Source: Sinisalibacter aestuarii
GTDB taxonomy: Bacteria > Pseudomonadota > Alphaproteobacteria > Rhodobacterales > Rhodobacteraceae
NCBI RefSeq assembly: GCF_027923545.1
Contig: NZ_BROH01000015.1
Span: 47,560-111,559, forward strand
Direction of reading: 5' to 3'
DNA length: 64,000 nucleotides
Shown here: positions 45,481 through 55,324 of the stretch, in pieces
Layout: every line of letters starts with the position of its first letter
How positions within the stretch are numbered: position 1 is the stretch's first letter
The notes under the pieces: generated by a model
What the model was told of the DNA's origin: nothing
Database searches by the model: none
Seen by the model: only the letters and a program-made list of their open reading frames with translations
Made by a program: the position numbers and the translations under genes

Positions 45481-46386
45481 TTAGAAATGGCACGCATAGC
45501 CGCGCGTCTTCATCAGGTCCTGTGGATCGCGGGAACGGCAGATGTCGCGGTCGGGTTTGAACTTGGGTCCGGCCGGACAGCGATCCTGAAATCGGCACCC
45601 GGTCGCGTTACGGGGCCGTTCCATGATATCCCCAGTCAATGGGGCGTGATCCATTCGCACACCCAGACGCGGCACAGCCGCCAGAAGGGCGCGGGAATAG
45701 GGGTGCTGCGGGTTCTGAAAGAAAGTTTCGGCGTCGTTCTCTTCGACGATGCGTCCCAGATACATGACGGCGATCCTGTCGCACATAAATCGAACGGTAT
45801 CCAGATTGTGGGAGATGAACAGGTAGCTCAGGCCAAGCTTGCTCTGAAGCTCGCGCAGCAGATTCAGTATGGCAGCCTGCGCCGAGACATCCAGCGCCGA
45901 AGTCACTTCGTCGAGTATGATGTAGGACGGCTTGACCGCCAGAACCCGCGCGATTGCGACCCTCTGACGCTGCCCACCTGACAACTCATAGGGATAACGG
46001 TCCGCAAGTTCCTTGTTGAGATGTACCATATCCAGATAGTGACCCACTTCACCCGGCACCATCGCTCTGTTCACCTTGATGGCTTCCTGGATGCTGTCTC
46101 CCACCCGCATGCGCGGATTGAGCGACGCCGTGGGATCCTGGAACACCATTTGCATACGGCTGCGCAGATATTTCAGGTCACCCGACGACACGACTTTGCC
46201 ATCGAGTGATATCTTTCCCGAATAAGGCGTCATGAAAGACGCTGCGCGCCCGATGGTGGATTTTCCGGAACCTGACTCGCCGACCAGACCAACAACACTC
46301 CCGGGCGGCACGTTGATGCTGACATTGTCGATTGCCTTGAATGCACCGAAGCGGACGGTGAGGTTCTCGATGATCAGACCTTGCAT
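45481..46386 (-). CDS. Oligopeptide/nickel ABC importer ATPase (DppF/OppF type)
   Basis: The product has Walker A VGESGSGKSTIGR, signature YELSGGQRQRVAIARVL, Walker B YIILDEVTSALDVSAQ and the C-terminal Cys-containing oligopeptide-ATPase tail (GCRFQDRCPAGP). It is one of the two ATPases energising a DppBC-like importer. I chose ATG 46386 because GGAGG lies upstream; an in-frame ATG at 46467, one base after the preceding stop, would add 27 unusual residues. No lesion is visible. Confidence 0.88.
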   Translation of the reverse strand: MQGLIIENLTVRFGAFKAIDNVSINVPPGSVVGLVGESGSGKSTIGRAASFMTPYSGKISLDGKVVSSGDLKYLRSRMQMVFQDPTASLNPRMRVGDSIQEAIKVNRAMVPGEVGHYLDMVHLNKELADRYPYELSGGQRQRVAIARVLAVKPSYIILDEVTSALDVSAQAAILNLLRELQSKLGLSYLFISHNLDTVRFMCDRIAVMYLGRIVEENDAETFFQNPQHPYSRALLAAVPRLGVRMDHAPLTGDIMERPRNATGCRFQDRCPAGPKFKPDRDICRSRDPQDLMKTRGYACHF

Positions 46387-46468
46387 GTGGCGCAGACCTC
46401 CGGGTTGAAAAGAACTGGGCGTCGCGGTCCCGCTGACGAAGGGGGTTAGGGCTTCGCGCTTTGTCATG

Positions 46469-48373
46469 TCACACCGCTACGCTTTTGAGCGGACGAAGGT
46501 CTTCCGCCAATGAACCGTCTTCCTGGAAGCATGCAACCGTGTGGTTCGGGCCGACATCGGTCATGGCGGGAAAGTCGCCCTTGCACTTGGCGCGTGCCGC
46601 CGAGCACCGGGGGTGAAACGGGCAACCAGACGGCATCTCACCAAGAGCAGGTGCGCGGCCGGGAATTGCATATAGCGGTTTGTCCTTCGGATGCGTCGCG
46701 TCGAGCACCGCACTCAGCAGGGCCTTTGTATACGGATGTCTCGCTTCGTTCAGGATGACGTCAACCGGGGCGTCCTCGACGATCTTGCCGCCATACATCA
46801 CGATGATCCGTGTACAGATCTGGTACAGGACTGCGATGTCATGCGAGATGAGCAGAATGGCGGTTCCATGTGTTTTGTTGATGCCGCGCAATTGATCGAG
46901 CACCTGGGCCTGCACCGTGACATCGAGTGCTGTCGTGGGTTCGTCCGCAATGATCAGTTTCGGGCTGTTCATCAGTCCCATGGCAATCATCGCGCGTTGC
47001 CGCATACCTCCCGAGAACTCGTGTGGGTACTGGTTGACAACCTGCTGCGCCCCCGTGATCCCGACTTCCTGCAAACGTTTGACGGCAGCCTCCCGCGCGA
47101 CCTTTGGGGGAACAGCGCGATGATAGATTGCCGATTCGGTCAATTGTGTTCCGACCCGAAGGGCAGGGTTCAGCGAAGCCGAGGGATCCTGGAAGACAAG
47201 TGCAATCCCGGTTGCCAGAAGCTTTTTCTTTGCCTCCTGGTCAATGTTGTTCAGGTCGACATCCTCGAACCGATGGCTTTGAACCGATACCGCCGCACCC
47301 GGAGGCGGCAGCACGCCCAGCGAAAGGGCCATGAGCGTCTTGCCGCTGCCGGATTCCCCGAGAATACCAACGATTTCTGAATCGTTGATCGTCACATCGA
47401 CATCGCGGACAGCGGCCACTTCGCCGTCGCCGTCTTCGGTCGGGAAACTCACGCGCAGCCCTTTGACGCTGATCAGCGCCCCGGCGTCAGAGCCAGATCC
47501 GGTCGACCACACTTCCTGCCCGCCCGAGGTAGAGGTGCCCGCTTTGCCCTGTTTGCGTCGCTGCGGGTTGAGCAGGCGCCCTATCGCCTCGCCGGCGAAG
47601 CTGAAGATAATCCCCGAAATCGCGATCGCGGCAGCTGGTCCCAATGCCGCCCAGGGGGTCGAGTAGATCGACTGCGCTCCGTCGACGAGCATCGTTCCCC
47701 AGTCATAGGCCGGAGGGTGCACACCCAGTCCGAGAAAGCTCAATGAAGCGAGTTCGACGATGGCCAGGCTGATGGAGGATGCGATGGCGACTGCGAAGGT
47801 ATCGCCGGTATTGGGAATGACATGGCGCGTGATAATGTACCACGGTGAGACACCGAGATTGCGCGCGCCGTGAATATAGTCGCGTCCGGCAACTGAGGCG
47901 GACAGGGTGAAACTGAGGCGTGCAATTGTCGGCATCCCGGCAATCGCCACAGCAATGACCGCTCCGTGCGCGCTGGGGCCGATGATGGTCGTGATAACGA
48001 TTGCGACCAGAATCGAGGGCAGTGCCAGCGCGCCATCAATCATGCGCGCGCCAAGGTTCCGAATACGCTTTGGAGCGATGGCCAGGGCAGCGCCAAGAGG
48101 AACCCCGACCAAGAACTTGAAGAAGGTTGCCGCAATAGCGAGACCGATCGAGAGCCGCGCGGCAACCAGCGTGCGTGCCAGAACATCGCGCCCCAGATTG
48201 TCGGTGCCAAGCCAGTATTCCTTTGACGCAGGCTCGGCAGCTACAAGAACGTCCATGCGCTCGGCAGGTTCGCTCAGGAAGACCGGAGCGACAACGGCGA
48301 TGGCAAGCAAAATGACGAGGCCAGTAAGCCCGACGACGCCCTCAATGCCAATTCGTTTGGAAAAACGTTTCAT
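46469..48373 (-). CDS. Fused permease-ATPase of oligopeptide-type ABC importer
   Basis: The 634-residue protein joins a DppC-like permease (about residues 1-285; KEYWLGTDNLGRDVLARTLV, GARNLGVSPWYIITRHVIPN as EAA loop, LASLSFLGLGVHPPAYDWG) to a DppD-like ATPase (about 310-620; GILGESGSGKT, HEFSGGMRQRAMIAMGL, LIIADEPTTALDV). Permease and ATPase are usually separate, but fusions occur in some proteobacteria. It overlaps the dppB-type gene by 4 bp and sits 2 bp from the dppF-type frame. Confidence 0.9.
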   Translation of the reverse strand: MKRFSKRIGIEGVVGLTGLVILLAIAVVAPVFLSEPAERMDVLVAAEPASKEYWLGTDNLGRDVLARTLVAARLSIGLAIAATFFKFLVGVPLGAALAIAPKRIRNLGARMIDGALALPSILVAIVITTIIGPSAHGAVIAVAIAGMPTIARLSFTLSASVAGRDYIHGARNLGVSPWYIITRHVIPNTGDTFAVAIASSISLAIVELASLSFLGLGVHPPAYDWGTMLVDGAQSIYSTPWAALGPAAAIAISGIIFSFAGEAIGRLLNPQRRKQGKAGTSTSGGQEVWSTGSGSDAGALISVKGLRVSFPTEDGDGEVAAVRDVDVTINDSEIVGILGESGSGKTLMALSLGVLPPPGAAVSVQSHRFEDVDLNNIDQEAKKKLLATGIALVFQDPSASLNPALRVGTQLTESAIYHRAVPPKVAREAAVKRLQEVGITGAQQVVNQYPHEFSGGMRQRAMIAMGLMNSPKLIIADEPTTALDVTVQAQVLDQLRGINKTHGTAILLISHDIAVLYQICTRIIVMYGGKIVEDAPVDVILNEARHPYTKALLSAVLDATHPKDKPLYAIPGRAPALGEMPSGCPFHPRCSAARAKCKGDFPAMTDVGPNHTVACFQEDGSLAEDLRPLKSVAV

Positions 48374-49326
48374 TGTGCCACCAGGGATCTAGGGTCAAAA
48401 ATGGTCAGCAGAATATCGACCACCAGGTTCATCAGGATCACGATCAGCCCCAGAAGCAGGACACAGCCCTGGATGACCGGGAAATCCGCTGTCTTCACGC
48501 CCTGCACGACGGTCGTTCCTATGCCGGGCCAGGCGAACACGTTCTCGACAACGACCGCGCCTCCGATCAGAAGAGGGGCCAGCAGGCCGCCGATGGTAAG
48601 CGCCGACGTCGCAACGTTTGGCGCGAGGTGGCGGACATAGAGCAGACGGGGTGGAAGGCGTTTGCTCTGCGCCGTGCGCATATAATCTGATCGCAGGGCA
48701 TTGCCGGCTTCGACCCGAACGATCCGCGCAAGATTGATCGCCGGTCGAATCCCGATTGCCAGCGCCGGAAGCACGATCGAAGCGGGGGTGTTCGCACCCG
48801 AGACCGGGAGCCATCGCAAGCTCACGGCAAAGATGAAGGCCAGTACGATCCCGGCCACCAATTCGGGTACGGCGCCAAGCAGGCCGGTTACGGCGGTGAA
48901 ACCGTGTTCGAACCAGCCGTTTCGCCCGTTTCGGGTGAATATGGCGGCGAACATGCCCAGAAGATAGCCGAACACAATAACGAAGAGCAGGGCGTAGCCT
49001 GCAAGCTTGATTGTGTAGGGCAGACGCTTACCGAGCGTTTCGGACACTGGCGCGCCCGTCACGAGCGATTTGCCGAGATCGCCGCGCAGGAGCCCGCCGG
49101 CATAGGTTACAAACTGGCGGGGTACAGACTCATTCAGCCCCATCTGTTCGCGCAATTGCTCGATATAGGCGGCGTCGGCGCTGGTGCCGGCCTGCCTGAT
49201 CGCCGGATCTCCCGGGATGAGCCGCACCATGAAGAAGGTGACGGCGACGAGTGCAGCGAGCAGAACGATCAGGGCCAACAATCGTCGCCAGATGAAGTGT
49301 GCCCACATTTGCAAAGTATCGTTCAT
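48370..49326 (-). CDS. Oligopeptide-type ABC importer permease (DppB type)
   Basis: The 318-residue permease has six predicted helices and the DppB landmarks FFMVRLIPGDPAIRQAG, LGKSLVTGAPVSETLGKRLP and YVRHLAPNVATSALTIGG (EAA-like loop). It pairs with the fused permease-ATPase. It is the first gene of the minus-strand operon; the binding protein is encoded divergently at 50328. Confidence 0.9.
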   Translation of the reverse strand: MNDTLQMWAHFIWRRLLALIVLLAALVAVTFFMVRLIPGDPAIRQAGTSADAAYIEQLREQMGLNESVPRQFVTYAGGLLRGDLGKSLVTGAPVSETLGKRLPYTIKLAGYALLFVIVFGYLLGMFAAIFTRNGRNGWFEHGFTAVTGLLGAVPELVAGIVLAFIFAVSLRWLPVSGANTPASIVLPALAIGIRPAINLARIVRVEAGNALRSDYMRTAQSKRLPPRLLYVRHLAPNVATSALTIGGLLAPLLIGGAVVVENVFAWPGIGTTVVQGVKTADFPVIQGCVLLLGLIVILMNLVVDILLTIFDPRSLVAQ

Positions 49327-49640
49327 GTAATCGCGCTCCTCCAGGTCCCGACCGCTTCTAACTGTGTCGTATGTTCGAGCACCCCTCCGGGCGGCATCGA
49401 GCCGCTATAGACCCCGCTCATCGACCCACGCGGCAAAGCCTCCTCCGCTTCGTCAGCCGCGACCGTGTCCCCGAAGTGTATGTGCGGCGTTTCACAACTG
49501 CGATCAGGCTAATGTTCAAAATGGTCTTTCTGCTGATCGGCGGACAGAGCCAACGGCGATACGGTCATGATACGCATGGGGTGCGCCGACCCGCGGCCTG
49601 AGCGAACCAACTGCCAATCGTTGAATAGGAGAGATCCTGA
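49327..49640. promoter_or_regulatory. Divergent promoter region between importer and rhodanese
   Basis: This 314-bp region separates the minus-strand permease operon from the plus-strand rhodanese/binding-protein genes and holds no gene. It must contain promoters for both directions. No regulator gene for this cluster is visible nearby. Confidence 0.5.
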
Positions 49641-50057
49641 ATGTCCACAAACCGCGTTCTCAAGATCTCGTCGGCTGACATGGTCGCCCGCGCCCGAGCA
49701 AGGATAACAGAGATCGGCGCAATCGAAGCGGTTCATCTGCACGGAGACCCTGGTGTCATCTTTGTCGACATACGCGATATCCGCGAACGGCAGCGTCAGG
49801 GCTTCATCCCGGGCAGCATTCATGCGCCGCGGGGCATGCTTGAGTTCTGGTTCGATCCCGCAAGCCCATATGCGCGGTCCGAACTGATGACGGACAAAAC
49901 CTACATCCTGCATTGTGCGTCCGGATGGAGATCGGCCCTCGCCGCGTCGACCCTGCTCGATATGGGTTTGGAGGTTGCGCATATCCGGGAAGGCTTTTCT
50001 GGCTGGGTCGAGTCGAAAGGCCCGGTCGAGCATCCCATCGACCGCCGCAATGCCTGA
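49641..50057 (+). CDS. Rhodanese-like sulfurtransferase
   Basis: The 138-residue single-domain protein has the rhodanese pattern IFVDIRDIRERQRQGFIPGS, IHAPRGMLEFWFD and the active loop ILHCASGWRSALAA with the catalytic Cys. It would move sulfur to cyanide or a cellular acceptor. It is encoded with an oligopeptide-type importer, hinting at uptake of a sulfur compound, which is inference. TAGGAGAG lies upstream of the start. Confidence 0.88.
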   Translation: MSTNRVLKISSADMVARARARITEIGAIEAVHLHGDPGVIFVDIRDIRERQRQGFIPGSIHAPRGMLEFWFDPASPYARSELMTDKTYILHCASGWRSALAASTLLDMGLEVAHIREGFSGWVESKGPVEHPIDRRNA

Positions 50058-50327
50058 GATATGTTGGCACCAACTGAGGAGCTCTCTGGCCTGTCCCTGG
50101 AGCCGTCTGGACCCGCCGGGATGCCGCAGGACCTTTTCCGTTTGCAATGCTGTGTCGGTCGCGATCGCGGTTTGCGTGAAAATCCGTGTTTGGTCATTTT
50201 GGACATTTTTTCGAGCCCTCCCGGGGGCATCGCATTGTTAGCCTGTTAGCCTAGATGCAAGGTCCGGGTTCACAGGAAGGCCAAAAGGGTGGACGTACCG
50301 GACCTCTCAACTCAATGGGAGGAAAGT

Positions 50328-51863
50328 ATGAAGAACCGTATCGGAATGACTTTGATCGCGTCAGCGGCAATTGCGCTGGGGAGTGCGGCGACGGCTGAAA
50401 CGATAACGATCCGTATGTCTTCGCCGCCGGATACGCTCGACCCCGCCAAGTCGGCCGGAACGGAAAGCACCTATGGTCTGATTTCGGCGGCATATGAGAC
50501 ACTGGTAAAGAGGAACATGGACGGTGAAATCCGCCCCGAAGTCGCGGTTTCCTGGGAGACGACCGCTGACAGCGCGACCCTTAAGCTGCGCGACAGCATC
50601 GTTTGTTCGGACGGGACGGAAATGACCCCGGCGATGGTGGCCAGATCTCTCGAGCGCATGGGTGCACCGGAAACCGCCAGCCCGTACATTTCGCGTGTCG
50701 TTGGTACTGCCGGGTATACGGTAACCAGCGACGACGCCGAGAGAACCGTGACGATCAAGCTGAACGCGCCGAACAGTGACCTCCTGCTTGGCCTGTCCAA
50801 TCCGGCAACTTCGATCACATGTCCCGCCGGGCTCGACTCCGAGGATCAGCTCAGGAACACGTCGTTCGGCACCGGCCCTTACATGATTGATACGTCGCGA
50901 AGCCTCGACGGTGAAACCTACACTCTTGTCGCCAATCCTTACGCCCCTGAGCGAGAGGGGGCATTTCCGGACGAACTCGTATTTCGTGTTATCGTGAACA
51001 ACACGACGGCTGCAAACGAACTGATCTCTGGTGGCATCGATATCGCGTCCATCACCGGTCGTGACCAAGACCGGCTGCGTGCGGACCCATCTCTGACAGT
51101 GACCGATCTGGCTCAATGGGGAAGCCAGTATCTGAGCATGAATCACCGGGAGGATCACCCAACAAGCGACATGGAGGTGCGGCGGGCGATCATGACTGCC
51201 ATTGACCGCGAAAAGGCGGCCCGTGTTGGCACGTTTGATCATGGCGTCGTGGCGTCCAGCCTCGTGAGCAGCAACCAGGAATGCTACGACCCGACGACGG
51301 AAGATGCTCTGCCGGAGGCCAGCATCGAGGCGGCGCGGGAGATCCTGACGAATGCAGGTTGGACTCCGAACGACAAAGGTATCTTTGAGAAAGACGGGCA
51401 GCCGCTGGTGCTTCGGGTCATTGGCACGCCGACGCTGTCAAACTCGACGCCCGAATATGTGCTTCAGGCGCTCACCGAAATGGGTGCGCAGGCATCCTTG
51501 AAAACCGGGTCGGTGCAGGAATACATCGTGATGTTCCGGGGCGATGACTGGGATGTAGAGGTGCGCCCGTACATCGCGTCGATCGACACGCCCAATGCGA
51601 TGAGTGCACATGTCTCCGGCCCCAACAACCATGCAAAGATCGAGAACGCCAAGTTCGATGCTGCACGTGATCGGGCGCTTGCTGCGGCTCCCGGCAGCGA
51701 CGAGCGCTGTGCGGCATGGTCCGAAGCCCAGCACGCGATCCTGGAAAGCTGGGATGCCTTGCCGCTCTTCGGTTCCTACTACACCTTCTTCAACCGCAAC
51801 GGCATCTCGTTCGAGATGATGGTGCCGGCAACGCTGGATGCAGCAACCATTCGCCTGGATTGA
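50328..51863 (+). CDS. ABC importer substrate-binding protein, family 5
   Basis: A signal peptide (MKNRIGMTLIASAAIALG to ATAE) is followed by the family-5 (DppA/OppA) pattern IRMSSPPDTLDPAKSAGTES, YETLVKRNMDGEIRPEVAVS and LRDSIVCSDGTEMTPAMV. With about 511 residues it is a typical size. The ligand is unknown; it should feed the divergent DppBC-like importer. GGGAGG precedes the start. The 270 bp between rhodanese and this gene contain a GC-rich hairpin near 50216-50230 but no gene. Confidence 0.88.
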   Translation: MKNRIGMTLIASAAIALGSAATAETITIRMSSPPDTLDPAKSAGTESTYGLISAAYETLVKRNMDGEIRPEVAVSWETTADSATLKLRDSIVCSDGTEMTPAMVARSLERMGAPETASPYISRVVGTAGYTVTSDDAERTVTIKLNAPNSDLLLGLSNPATSITCPAGLDSEDQLRNTSFGTGPYMIDTSRSLDGETYTLVANPYAPEREGAFPDELVFRVIVNNTTAANELISGGIDIASITGRDQDRLRADPSLTVTDLAQWGSQYLSMNHREDHPTSDMEVRRAIMTAIDREKAARVGTFDHGVVASSLVSSNQECYDPTTEDALPEASIEAAREILTNAGWTPNDKGIFEKDGQPLVLRVIGTPTLSNSTPEYVLQALTEMGAQASLKTGSVQEYIVMFRGDDWDVEVRPYIASIDTPNAMSAHVSGPNNHAKIENAKFDAARDRALAAAPGSDERCAAWSEAQHAILESWDALPLFGSYYTFFNRNGISFEMMVPATLDAATIRLD

Positions 51864-52353
51864 GCTCAGGCACATGGTGGCAGTGGAGCAAATGTGTATT
51901 GCTCCACTGCCACCTTTCTCGACCGGACCGAATATGGCGACATTGTCGATCTCATTCGAGCCGGACACGGATTCAAAAGCTTGCCGCGGGCTGGTCGCGC
52001 AGCGGGTTGGGCAGCTCAGGTGAGCCGCTTGCAGTAAGCCCGTGTTCGTGGCGAGCACGAATTGACTGCGTTCTGCAAGATTGTCCACGGTGAACATTTG
52101 CTGCCTTCGCCAGCGCACGCACGAGACATATTGTCGGCCAAGAAATGTTGCGCGCGGTGTGATGAGAAGTTTCGTTATCTGGTTGGCGTCGGAGGGTCTG
52201 GCCTCGCTACGGCCTGCGCCAATACACAGCCGCGACGGCATCTCGTGTCCATCGGCACAGATCACAAGTCGGCACCAAATTGGTTGATGAACTTGTTGAC
52301 CGATCAGCACTCCACAAAGGCCCGAAGAGCCGAAGTTAAGAAAAGGGAAATAT
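51864..52353. other. 490-bp region between binding protein and OYE gene
   Basis: No gene can be supported on either strand. A minus-strand frame runs through it from 52310 into the binding-protein gene, but it lacks a start site and recognisable motifs and is mostly antisense. The last ~50 bp form the leader of the OYE gene with AAAAGGGAAA before its ATG. Confidence 0.4.
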
Positions 52354-53481
52354 ATGTCGAAGCTATTCGATGGTTACAATCTCGCCGGGCTACAACTGCA
52401 AAATCGCGTCGTTATGGCTCCGATGACACGTTCACGCGCCATTGATAACAATCCCAACGAGGATACAGCTCTGTATTATAGTCAGCGCGCTTCGGCGGGG
52501 TTGATCATTACAGAGGGCGCTCCGATTTCACCCGAAGCGCGCGGCTACCTCTACACGCCTGGAATTCATAGTGCCGAACAGGTGGCGGGCTGGCGCCGGG
52601 TTACGGATGCTGTCCATGAAGCCGGCGGGCGCATCTTCATACAGCTTTGGCACGTTGGTCGGGTCTCACACACGTCTTTGCAGCCCAACGGCGGCGATCC
52701 GGTAACCTCGTCGACGGCACCCTGTGAAACCACAACCTGCTTTGCATATACGGATGATGGTGGAACGGGGCACGTCCCGGTCTCTCCGGCGCGGGCGCTC
52801 ACGAAACCGGCGATCGCGCGTGTCGTCGGGGACTATGTTGATGCTGCCAAGCTCTCGGTGGATGCCGGTTTCGACGGCGTGGAAATACACGGTGCGAATG
52901 GCTACCTTATTGAGCAGTTCGTGAATGCTTCGGTGAACAACCGGCAGGACGAATACGGCGGCTCCATCGAAAATCGGCTCCGGTTTGTATTTGAAGTCAT
53001 TGACGCAATCAGCGCGGCAATCGGGGCGCAGCGCGTGGGAATTCGTGTCGCGCCTTTTGGCCGGCTTTTCGACATGCAGCCTTTTCCGGATGAGCGCGAG
53101 ACCTGGATCGCGTTCGCGAAGGAAGCGAACAACCGAGACATCGCCTATGTTCACCTTTCCGATCAGCTAACAGATGGATCACACAGTCTCCCGGAAGACT
53201 TCAGAAGAGAGTTCCGGAACACGTTCAAAGGCACTCTGATGGCCGCCGGCGGTTTCACGGCCGAGACCGCATCAGCGGCGGTCGAGACCGGAGAACTGGA
53301 TCTTGTCGCGTTTGGAAAGCCTTTCATTTCAAACCCGGATTTGGTGGAAAGAATGAAAAACCGCTGGGAACTGACGGAGCCGGACCGGCAGACATTCTAT
53401 ACCCAGACGCATGAGGGATATATTGATTACCCAACCTTCGGGGAATCCCACCAAGCAATGCCCGCAAGGGTATCCTCGTGA
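52354..53481 (+). CDS. Old Yellow Enzyme-family alkene reductase
   Basis: The 375-residue flavoprotein has the OYE features NRVVMAPMTRSRA (FMN loop), IIEGAPIS-like IITEGAPISPEARGY, FIQLWHVGR, and the substrate-binding pair in VEIHGANGYLIEQFVN (His/Asn), then NRQDEYGGSIENR. It reduces activated C=C bonds or nitro esters with NAD(P)H. It is monocistronic, with an IS6 copy 235 bp downstream. Its role next to the ABC operon is unclear. Confidence 0.9.
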   Translation: MSKLFDGYNLAGLQLQNRVVMAPMTRSRAIDNNPNEDTALYYSQRASAGLIITEGAPISPEARGYLYTPGIHSAEQVAGWRRVTDAVHEAGGRIFIQLWHVGRVSHTSLQPNGGDPVTSSTAPCETTTCFAYTDDGGTGHVPVSPARALTKPAIARVVGDYVDAAKLSVDAGFDGVEIHGANGYLIEQFVNASVNNRQDEYGGSIENRLRFVFEVIDAISAAIGAQRVGIRVAPFGRLFDMQPFPDERETWIAFAKEANNRDIAYVHLSDQLTDGSHSLPEDFRREFRNTFKGTLMAAGGFTAETASAAVETGELDLVAFGKPFISNPDLVERMKNRWELTEPDRQTFYTQTHEGYIDYPTFGESHQAMPARVSS

Positions 53482-53716
53482 TGTTTGGTGCGTGGTTGCG
53501 GCAACCGAGCGACGGCTCATACCCCTGAGAAACGCCTGCCATCTGCCGTAGGCCGTGCCGATTGGGCTGTGCCTGTGACAGCCAGCGCTGCCCGCATAGA
53601 AATTCGGGACTGAGATCACAGCTGCCCCGGCGGCCGCATGGTCTGCCTGTCGCCGACACCGGCCCGGCATCTACGCGCCGATGAAGTCGGCCCGGCGTTC
53701 GAGAAGGGCGACGCAG

Positions 53717-54530
53717 GGTTCTGTCAAAGGAACTCGACTTGAGGCGGGCAGGGCGGTCAGGTAGCCTGCGAAGATGAGCTAACCTTCCCCATTCAAGTAC
53801 TTCAAAACCAGCCCTGAGATCATTCGTCTGGCTGTGATGCTCTACGTCCGGTTCCCGCTGTCACTCCGGAACGTCGAGGACCTGCTGCATGAACGTGGCA
53901 TCGACATTAGCCACGAGACCGTCCGGTTTTGGTGGCATCGATTTGGTCCGCTGTTCGCGGCGGAGATCCGAAAACGTCGGGTCGCGGGTATGTGGTCCAG
54001 TCGGTGGAAATGGCATCTGGATGAGATGTTCGTGAAGATCAGCGGCGAGCGGTGCTACCTGTGGCGCGCGGTAGATCACGAGGGCGAGGTTCTCGAAAGC
54101 TTTGTGACGAAGACGCGGGACAAGAAGGCCGCATTGAAATTCTTGAGGAAATCTCTGAAAGACATGGTCCGGCCGAAGAATTGGTGACCGACCGTCTGCG
54201 CTCCTATGGCGCGGCCTTGGGAGATCTCGGTATCCGTGAACGCCAGCAAACTGGCCGATGGATGAACAACCGTGCGGAGAATTCACACTTGCCATTCTGA
54301 AGGCGGGAGCGGGCGATGCTCCGATTTCGGCGGATGCGAAGTTTGCAGAAATTTGCCGCCGTTCACGCCTCCATCCACAATCACTTCAACAAAGAACGAA
54401 GCCTTTCAAGCCGATCCCTCTTCAATGCCAATCGTGCCGCAGCTCTTGCCGAGTGGCGGTGTCTTCTTGCGACATAAGGGACAGTCATCCTGTCCTTGTA
54501 GAGACGGGTTCGAATTTGTTGACCTGCTCC
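53717..54530 (+). mobile_element. IS6-family element, copy D, degenerate
   Basis: The left end GGTTCTGTCAAAGGAACTCG starts at 53717. The right end, expected near 54530, keeps GAGACGGGTTCGAATTTG but the terminal TCTGCCAGCACC is changed to GACCTGCTCC, so this end may be inactive. The transposase has several lesions. The 235 bp between the OYE gene and this IS hold no gene. Confidence 0.75.
53774..54477 (+). pseudogene. IS6-family transposase, copy D, multiple lesions
   Basis: Codon 3 is TAA (ATG AGC TAA), a frameshift near 54172 breaks the frame after LRKSLKDM, and a TGA at 54298 replaces Arg in the segment after NNRAENSHLPF. Taken together, the frames still cover the whole transposase with DDE residues (HLDEMFVKISGE, VTDRLRSYG, NRAENSH). 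It is clearly an older, inactive copy. Confidence 0.9.
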
Positions 54531-54584
54531 CCTGAAAAGTCCTCGCTTTGAGGTTAGCCTGTTCCCCAACCGAGGAGACAGACG

Positions 54585-54660
54585 ATGAACGAGCACCTCT
54601 TTTTGCCAACCTGCGCCATGCCCGCCATTTAATTGCGGCATGGCGCGACGACTATCCAAT
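54585..54660 (+). pseudogene. IS3-family OrfB transposase remnant
   Basis: About 25 codons resemble the C-terminal part of IS3-type OrfB: MNEHLF, then after a 2-nt insertion ANLRHARHLIAAWRDDY. In complete proteins this is followed by HRPHxSL, which is missing. The rest of 54531-54834 shows no gene. Confidence 0.55.
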
Positions 54661-54834
54661 CGGGATGAGGCGTTGGATCAGCTTCGGAAAACAGCTTCGC
54701 TCCTTGGACGGTACGTAGCACATTCGCGACTTGGCCGCGTTCATGCGGAGTCATGCTCTTCGGGCTGTGCTGTGCTTTCAATATGACCGACGTTCGCCAC
54801 CTACGCGGATCGTCAGCACGTTCGGCCCAGGCTT

Positions 54835-55324
54835 GCTGCCGCTACTGAACGACCGGTCCGAGGGGTCCGTCGAGTTCAAGCACCAGAACATCAGTGCGGT
54901 GCTGAAGGGCCTCGACGAGAACCGGATCCCCGGTTACAAGCCCGCGTTCAACTTCCAGATGACCTTGGTGGATGCCGTGGCGCGGTGGCTGGCGCTGAAC
55001 CCGGCCTGGCTCGGGCGCCAACCGGGGCTGCAAACCGCCGCTGGCCTGCGCAAGGCGGCGCAGATCTGGATCGGGCCGCCGCCGACGCTGTCGAACCAGC
55101 CGCCCCCGCAGGAGCTGGACCAGATGCTGCACATCGCCCGCAAGTTCGATGTGGCGGGCCGGGACGAGCGCAACCGGGCCCTCGGACGTGCGGGCGAGGA
55201 GCGCGTGCTGGCGCGCAAGGTGCGCTGGGTGTTGGAGGAGGAAGGCGACGGCGCGGGCTATGACATCGCGAGTTTCGCCCCGGACGGGCTCCCACGGCTG
55301 ATCGAGGTCAAGACCACGAACTGA
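54835..55324 (+). pseudogene. DUF3883 protein, internal fragment
   Basis: The frame reads LLNDRSEGSVEFKHQNISAV, LDENRIPGYKPAFNFQMTLV, then GRAGEERVLARKVRWVLEEE and GYDIASFAPDGLPRLIEVKT, followed two codons later by a stop. This is the region leading into DUF3883, an endonuclease-like domain (here the Asp and ExK of the core are visible) often found in phage-defence loci. The N-terminal start and the C-terminal half of the domain are missing. The cut at 55324 abuts another truncated gene on the opposite strand. Confidence 0.65.

Noticed and set aside
50230..50252. Tandem GTTAGCCT direct repeat before the binding-protein gene
   Set aside because: Only two copies of 8 bp; too short to interpret.
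51438..52310. Minus-strand frame of 290 codons partly in intergenic DNA
   Set aside because: Mostly antisense to the binding-protein gene, no start site and no recognisable domain in the part outside it.
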